A program made the translations under genes and the position numbers. Below, in pieces: positions 59,749-64,000 of a DNA stretch of 64,000 bases; within the stretch, counting starts at the first letter, position 1, and each line of letters starts with the position of its first letter. The stretch comes from Scalesia atractyloides (taxonomy: Eukaryota > Streptophyta > Magnoliopsida > Asterales > Asteraceae), in NCBI GenBank assembly GCA_947069175.1, contig CAMTDV010000013.1:13869001-13933000 (forward strand), in the 5' to 3' direction. The notes beneath the pieces are model-generated. The model saw nothing but the letters and a program-made list of their open reading frames with translations. It was not told the DNA's origin and made no database searches.

Positions 59749-60241
59749 ATAATAAACACAATCAGACCGGTCAACAGTCAAATTCAACAGTCAAAGTCAA
59801 CGGTCAACATTTTTATTTATTTATTTATTTAATCAGAAAATTATTTAAAAATACTTAGAAATAATATTTTTAAAGTTAGAAAATGTCCTTAAACTCACAA
59901 AAATAAATCTAGAAATCCTATTAAGGTTATGAATTAAAATTAATAATCTCAAATAAAATCCATTTATTTACCGAACCATTATGTTATTATTTAGGTTAGT
60001 TTCTCTCGTGGTTAAATACAAATTCGTGCGCATTCATCATCAATCCAAGAAAACGCAACCACTGTGAGTGAATTCTTACAAATTCCCCCTTTTTATTCAT
60101 GTTTTGGGGTGTATCATGTGTCGCTTAAATTAATTCGCTTATTCAAACTCGTGCTATACCATTATATGATCTAAACTTAGAATGTAAATATTGTTTGTTG
60201 TGATGTATTACATATTGTCAAGTTGTGTGCAAATTATTCAT

Positions 60242-60405
60242 TAGGCCCATCAGTTCCTCGTGGGAGACGAGTTGAACAACCGTGCCTCAAAAACATTCAT
60301 TAGGCCCATCAGTTCGTTGAACAACGCGTGCCTCAAAATCATTCATTAGGCCCATCAGTTCCTCGTGGGAGACGAGTTGAACAACGCGTGCCTCAAAAAC
60401 AAACA
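60242..60405. repeat. CATTAGGCCCATCAGTTCC tandem repeat in the solo LTR
   Basis: Three copies of about 62 bp; the middle copy lacks the CTCGTGGGAGACGA block. The equivalent position in the other LTR copies (about 13030-13225 and 63560-63765) holds a different tandem sequence based on GATCGGCTCCGTTTGATTGA, so this segment turns over rapidly. Confidence 0.8.
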
Positions 60406-61744
60406 TTTGGTGTGTGCGTGTGTATTAATTAATATTATGTGATTTGTGATTTAATTTACATTTACGTTTACTCATATGTGGTTATGCACTTTATTTTATA
60501 ATCGATACAATAAACACGTTTAAATGTTTTCATAGGATTCATTCGCCAACTTTTTGTTGACCCAAAAACCATTTTTACACTGATACAGGTGGACAGGTTG
60601 AAGCAAGGAACACATAGGAAATTGCCTTAGAAGAAAAATAATGAAGTCTTGAAAAATGTATAGAACATGTTGTACTAGTATGATTGATTGTAATGATTCT
60701 CCTTTAAAATGAAATAATAAATATGAAACTTTATAGTAAATGTCATGAGCTTTGATGAAAAGCCAATCATGCCCCGATCACCTTTTTCCACTGCGGGTCG
60801 GGGTGTGACAAAAGCCTTGATTTATGTAGAAAGGGCATTTTGGTCAAAGATGACATAATTATGGAACTTGCGCATAAACTTGGATTCTGATTATGATCAT
60901 GTAATATAACCTCAGAGGGTTACGCTACATTATATTAAGATCATAATGCAACTTTAGATCAGTAAATAACTAATCTAAATCAGGTCGGAATCGAAAGTCA
61001 AAACAGAAGTCACACTTCGCGACTTTCGGTTGCGAACCGACCCTAGAACTGAAATTGACGAGCCGAACATCTTCTTACATGTTCTAATAATTATTACCAA
61101 CTTGTTTAAGTGTCAATAAAGGTTTCATAACATATATAAGATAAATTTATGTTTTTTTTTCGAAAAATGGCCTGTTTGACTTTTTAATATCATAACTTTG
61201 ACCCGTCAATTGGTCCAGCAAACGTGATCTTCTGGAGGTGCCCTTTATAGGGATTAACCCCTAACTTATTACGATCACTTAGCCATGTTCATTTCGAACA
61301 GTGGCTGGACCATAATAGTCTTAACTGAAAGTCAAAGCGTTTTACGAAAATGCTTGACTTTTGGCTATAAAAGCCTATAAACAAAAATGCAAGAGCAAGG
61401 AACACTTACAAGAGGTTCCTACAATGCAAGAGAACTAAGTTGGATGCTCCTTCAGCTAGGAATTTCCAGAGGAGGGAGAAGAGTTATGATTTAGAAAGGT
61501 GCAAGTTGAAATGGTGAACTTAAGCACCTATTTATAGTTAGAGAGCTCAAAGGAGGTGAATGTAACATTTGTCAAAAAACGGGTTTTCCAAACCCGCTCT
61601 GTTTGTAATCGAATATCAAGTTATAAATGTTTCGTTGCGTATTTATGTCTATTTTGATTTTTAATGATACATAATTAATAAACAAACTAAACTATAAAAG
61701 TTATAATTGATAAAAAATAAAAATAAAATAATTAAAAAGAAAAT

Positions 61745-61828
61745 GAGGCTGCCGGGACTCGAACCCGGGTCAGCCGGGTTTTGAACTCCAAAAACTTAAC
61801 ACATACACACATAACCACTCCGCCACTT
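61745..61828 (-). other. Antisense tRNA-like module, right-edge LTR
   Basis: Box A-like TGGCGGAGTGG (61815-61825) and box B-like GGGTTCGAGTCCC, minus strand. The best preserved of the four antisense copies: GGCTGACCCGGGTTCG and CCCGGCAGCC could form an extended T arm. Confidence 0.62.
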
Positions 61829-62671
61829 GTTGTTTTCTGTCAACTCTAGGAAACAAATAAATCTTATAGACAATCATGAAACAACCTGTTGCGCCAAACT
61901 GAAACCGTAATCGGCTTTCAACCGTCCCAAAACGGTTGAGTGTTCGCGGATTCTGGTTTATAACCGATGCACCGACGATCCTAATCAATTCAATCTTGAA
62001 TTAACTTAAATTCTGATGATGATCGGTTTTTACAACCGAAGAGATTCAATTTCCGAATTACTTCAATCAAAGACCTCTCTCGCGACTTAGAAACATTCTA
62101 CAAACCTTCAATTGCACTTTCGCCTATTCATTCAGTTCGTCAGAAAAACTTTTTTTAACTTGCCGGAAAATCTCTACAAGTCGCCGGAAAACCGAGACCT
62201 TCATTAATACGGTAAATACTTCGACTATTTCAGTTTCAATCCGTTGTTAGACTGTTACTAACTTCAACCAACAATCAGAATCAATCCCAGACGCATAGCC
62301 GGAATACTCAGCTCTCGCCGGAAAACTTCTGGAATTTCCAATCTCACGCGGTGAATCGGTATGAACATTCAAAACCTCTGTTAATCCTAGTTTAGTACCC
62401 CACTTTCATAACTAATCAATCAAATTTGGTAATTGACCCGAACAGAGGAAACTCATAATCAGAGCCGACGATCCTTGCCGGAGTTTCGAGAACGACGACC
62501 TGTTCGGTACTTTCTTTCCCCAAACCTTCTCCGTTCATCACCTTTCAACTTGTTCATATTATTCGTTAACTGAATTAAACAAATAACAGCGAGATAACCG
62601 TTGTCTGTGTTATAGACGAAGAAGACGAAGTAGTAGATGATATTAAGATTAATTAAAATGGATATTGTAAA

Positions 62672-63089
62672 CGGGTTAGCCACACAGTCCAGCGGTGGAC
62701 TGTGTGCACATACAAATCACACGCCGCGAGTTCGATCCTTGACACACGTATACCTCGTAATTAAAATGTTCTTTTTTTCTAAATGAACCGGATCCTTTTT
62801 CGCAATTAGATGTTAAGTATAATAAAAATTTGTATATTAAACAAGTTAGACACACAGTCCAGCGGTGGACTGTGTGTAACGATAAAGTACAGGTCCCGGG
62901 TTCGAGACCTGTTAGTGACACCGGTTCGATGATTTAAAATATTTTTGAAAATAAAAGAATTTTGAATAAACAGAGTTAGTATATAAGTATAATTAAAAAC
63001 AGAATTATTTCAGGTTAGACACGTAGCTCAGTTGGTAGAGCTGCGTGCACGCGAACGGGAGGTCTCGGGTTCGAGCCTCACCCGGCGCA
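62672..63089 (+). other. Three tandem tRNA-like modules, right-edge LTR
   Basis: Hairpins at 62681-62706 and 62851-62876 are perfect 11 bp stems (CACACAGTCCA/TGGACTGTGTG) with GCGG loops. The third module has box A TAGCTCAGTTGG (63024-63035). Box B-like sequences are GAGTTCGATCC, GGGTTCGAGACC and GGGTTCGAGCC. Spacing is about 170 bp. Confidence 0.68.
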
Positions 63090-64000
63090 TACAATTACAC
63101 AATAAAACCGGTCAACAAGTCAAAGTCAACGGTCAATGCAAAAGTCAACATATTTTTATATTTTTATTTATTTAATTTAATTTAAAAATCAATTAAAACT
63201 ACTTAAAAATAATGTTTTTAAAATTAGGAAATAGCCTTAAACTCACAAAAATATATCTAAAAAATCCTATTAAAATTATCAATAAAATCCACTCATTTAC
63301 TATATTTTCCGTTATTATTTAGGTTAGTTAATACTCGTTGTTCAATCCTTCCAACTCGTGCGCATCTCATCATCTCCAACCAAACGCACCCAATGTGAGT
63401 GAATCTTTACAAATTCCCGTTTTAATCACGTTTTTGGGGTGTATCATGTGTCTCGCCATTTATTATATTTTAATCATTGTGCATACATCATATCATGAAC
63501 AAATGTGTATTCAGCTTGTTTCAACTGTTTGTGTGGTTATTGTTAGATTTAATTTATTATTTTCAGTACACGCAATTTATAGGCCGCCGCTCCCCATTAC
63601 ATTATGAGCGTTGAGCATGTTCCCCATTACAATATGAGCGTGAACCTGGCGTGCCAACATACGATCGGCTCCGTTTGATTGACCCTTGATTGCACAGACA
63701 TTTATCATTTTCAGTACATGCAATACGATCGGCTCCGTTTGATTGAGCCTTGATCGCACAGTTTCATTCATGTTATATATTTATGCAAGTTGATATGTTA
63801 TTATATGCTGTTGGTATGTTATTGTATGATATTGTATGTTATAGTTGTGGTTGTCATTGTTACTGATTGATTATTTACATTTGCTCACTTATGATTATGC
63901 ACAATTTTTCCTTGATAAAATAACAAGAAAATCAATAATAAATGTTTATCTAACAAGGTTCACTTGCCAACTTATGTTGACCCAAAAACCCCCATTTTTA

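Larger units (their letters stand above)
58369..60810 (+). mobile_element. Solo LTR of the element 1 family, nested in the element 2 LTR
   Basis: Starts TGTAACATCCGTC and ends GGGTCGGGGTGTGACA, flanked by a perfect AAAGC duplication (58364-58368 and 60811-60815). The uninterrupted site TCATTAAAGCCTTGATT is present at 47206-47222. 2442 bp with no internal region, so the element recombined to a solo LTR after insertion. It has a TATA box (58874-58881), tRNA-like modules, and a variable tandem repeat (60242-60400). Confidence 0.96.
56460..61560 (-). repeat. 5' LTR of element 2, interrupted twice and leaving the window
   Basis: 56460-58368 and 60816-61560 together match 45358 to about 47954 of the sister LTR. 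A solo LTR splits it at AAAGC, and a second LTR cuts it at 61560. The missing remainder (about 790 bp) should follow that second insertion. Relative to the sister it has extra sequence near 57046-57100 (CACCCGCGCTAAGG...) and near 56590. Confidence 0.9.
45358..64000 (-). mobile_element. Element 2: large Ty3/gypsy chromovirus, defective, with two nested LTR insertions
   Basis: Minus-strand element. 3' LTR 45358-48740, internal region 48741-56459, 5' LTR from 56460 to beyond the window. The 5' LTR is interrupted by solo LTR 58369-60810 and by another LTR at 61561. The left target flank is TCCAT (45353-45357); the right flank is outside. The domain order RT-RNaseH-INT-chromodomain makes it a chromovirus like element 1, but the LTRs are unrelated and protein identity is only moderate. 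All domains are broken by stops and shifts. The two LTRs differ by many substitutions and by indels of up to about 38 bp, so it is older than element 1. Confidence 0.9.
61561..64000 (+). mobile_element. LTR of the element 1 family, truncated by the window
   Basis: Starts TGTAACATTTGTC directly after GTGAA of the element 2 LTR and follows the whole course of 15240 back to about 12815, so about 250 bp remain outside. Plus orientation. Whether it is a solo LTR or the 5' LTR of a complete element cannot be seen here. Confidence 0.92.

Overview
This is a nuclear window from a flowering plant, almost certainly a eudicot. Its genes have many introns with GT..AG borders, their promoters carry telo-box and GGCCCA motifs, and the space between genes is filled with LTR retrotransposons and MITEs. 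The style of the chromoviral LTRs and hAT-type MITEs suggests Asteraceae, but that is an impression and not a demonstrated assignment.

Layout. 0-12.5 kb: the first coding exon of a DUF662 (RAB6-interacting golgin-like) gene that runs off the left edge on the minus strand. It is followed by gene-free DNA holding a tRNA-derived SINE, a 2.3 kb solo LTR, and a series of MITEs, many with readable target-site duplications (TSDs): hAT-like 8 bp, Mutator-like 9 bp, Harbinger-like TAA. 12.6-21.5 kb: a Ty3/gypsy chromovirus on the minus strand (element 1; TSD TTATC, iMet primer site, gag-pro-RT-RNaseH-INT-chromodomain). One LTR is 2.7 kb; the other was cut to 0.74 kb by an internal deletion. Its right end lies 222 bp upstream of a WAG1/WAG2-type AGC kinase gene (21.7-25.0 kb), which carries two apparent frame disruptions. 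25-32.6 kb: AT-rich intergenic DNA with MITEs. 32.9-39.4 kb: two adjacent intact minus-strand genes, ribosomal stalk protein P2 (3 coding exons, 114 aa) and the box C/D snoRNP core protein NOP58 (8 coding exons, 543 aa). Both have a 5'UTR intron and telo-box motifs. 39.5-42.8 kb: intergenic DNA, including a tandem duplication that looks like an assembly artefact.

42.8-64 kb: a nested retroelement cluster. A degenerate element with unfamiliar ORFs (42.8-45.36 kb) is interrupted by a large minus-strand chromovirus (element 2: 3.4 kb LTR at 45.36-48.74 kb, 7.7 kb internal region, second LTR from 56.46 kb). That second LTR is interrupted by a solo LTR of the element 1 family (58.37-60.81 kb, TSD AAAGC, with the empty site preserved at 47.2 kb in the sister LTR) and by another LTR of that family starting at 61,561 and leaving the window.

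The most unusual signal is inside the element 1 LTR family. Every near-complete copy carries one antisense and three sense tRNA-like modules (box A/box B-like, strong hairpins). The three sense modules are spaced at about 170 bp, with paired stem changes between copies. This looks like an array of Pol III-type or SINE-like cassettes domesticated within an LTR.
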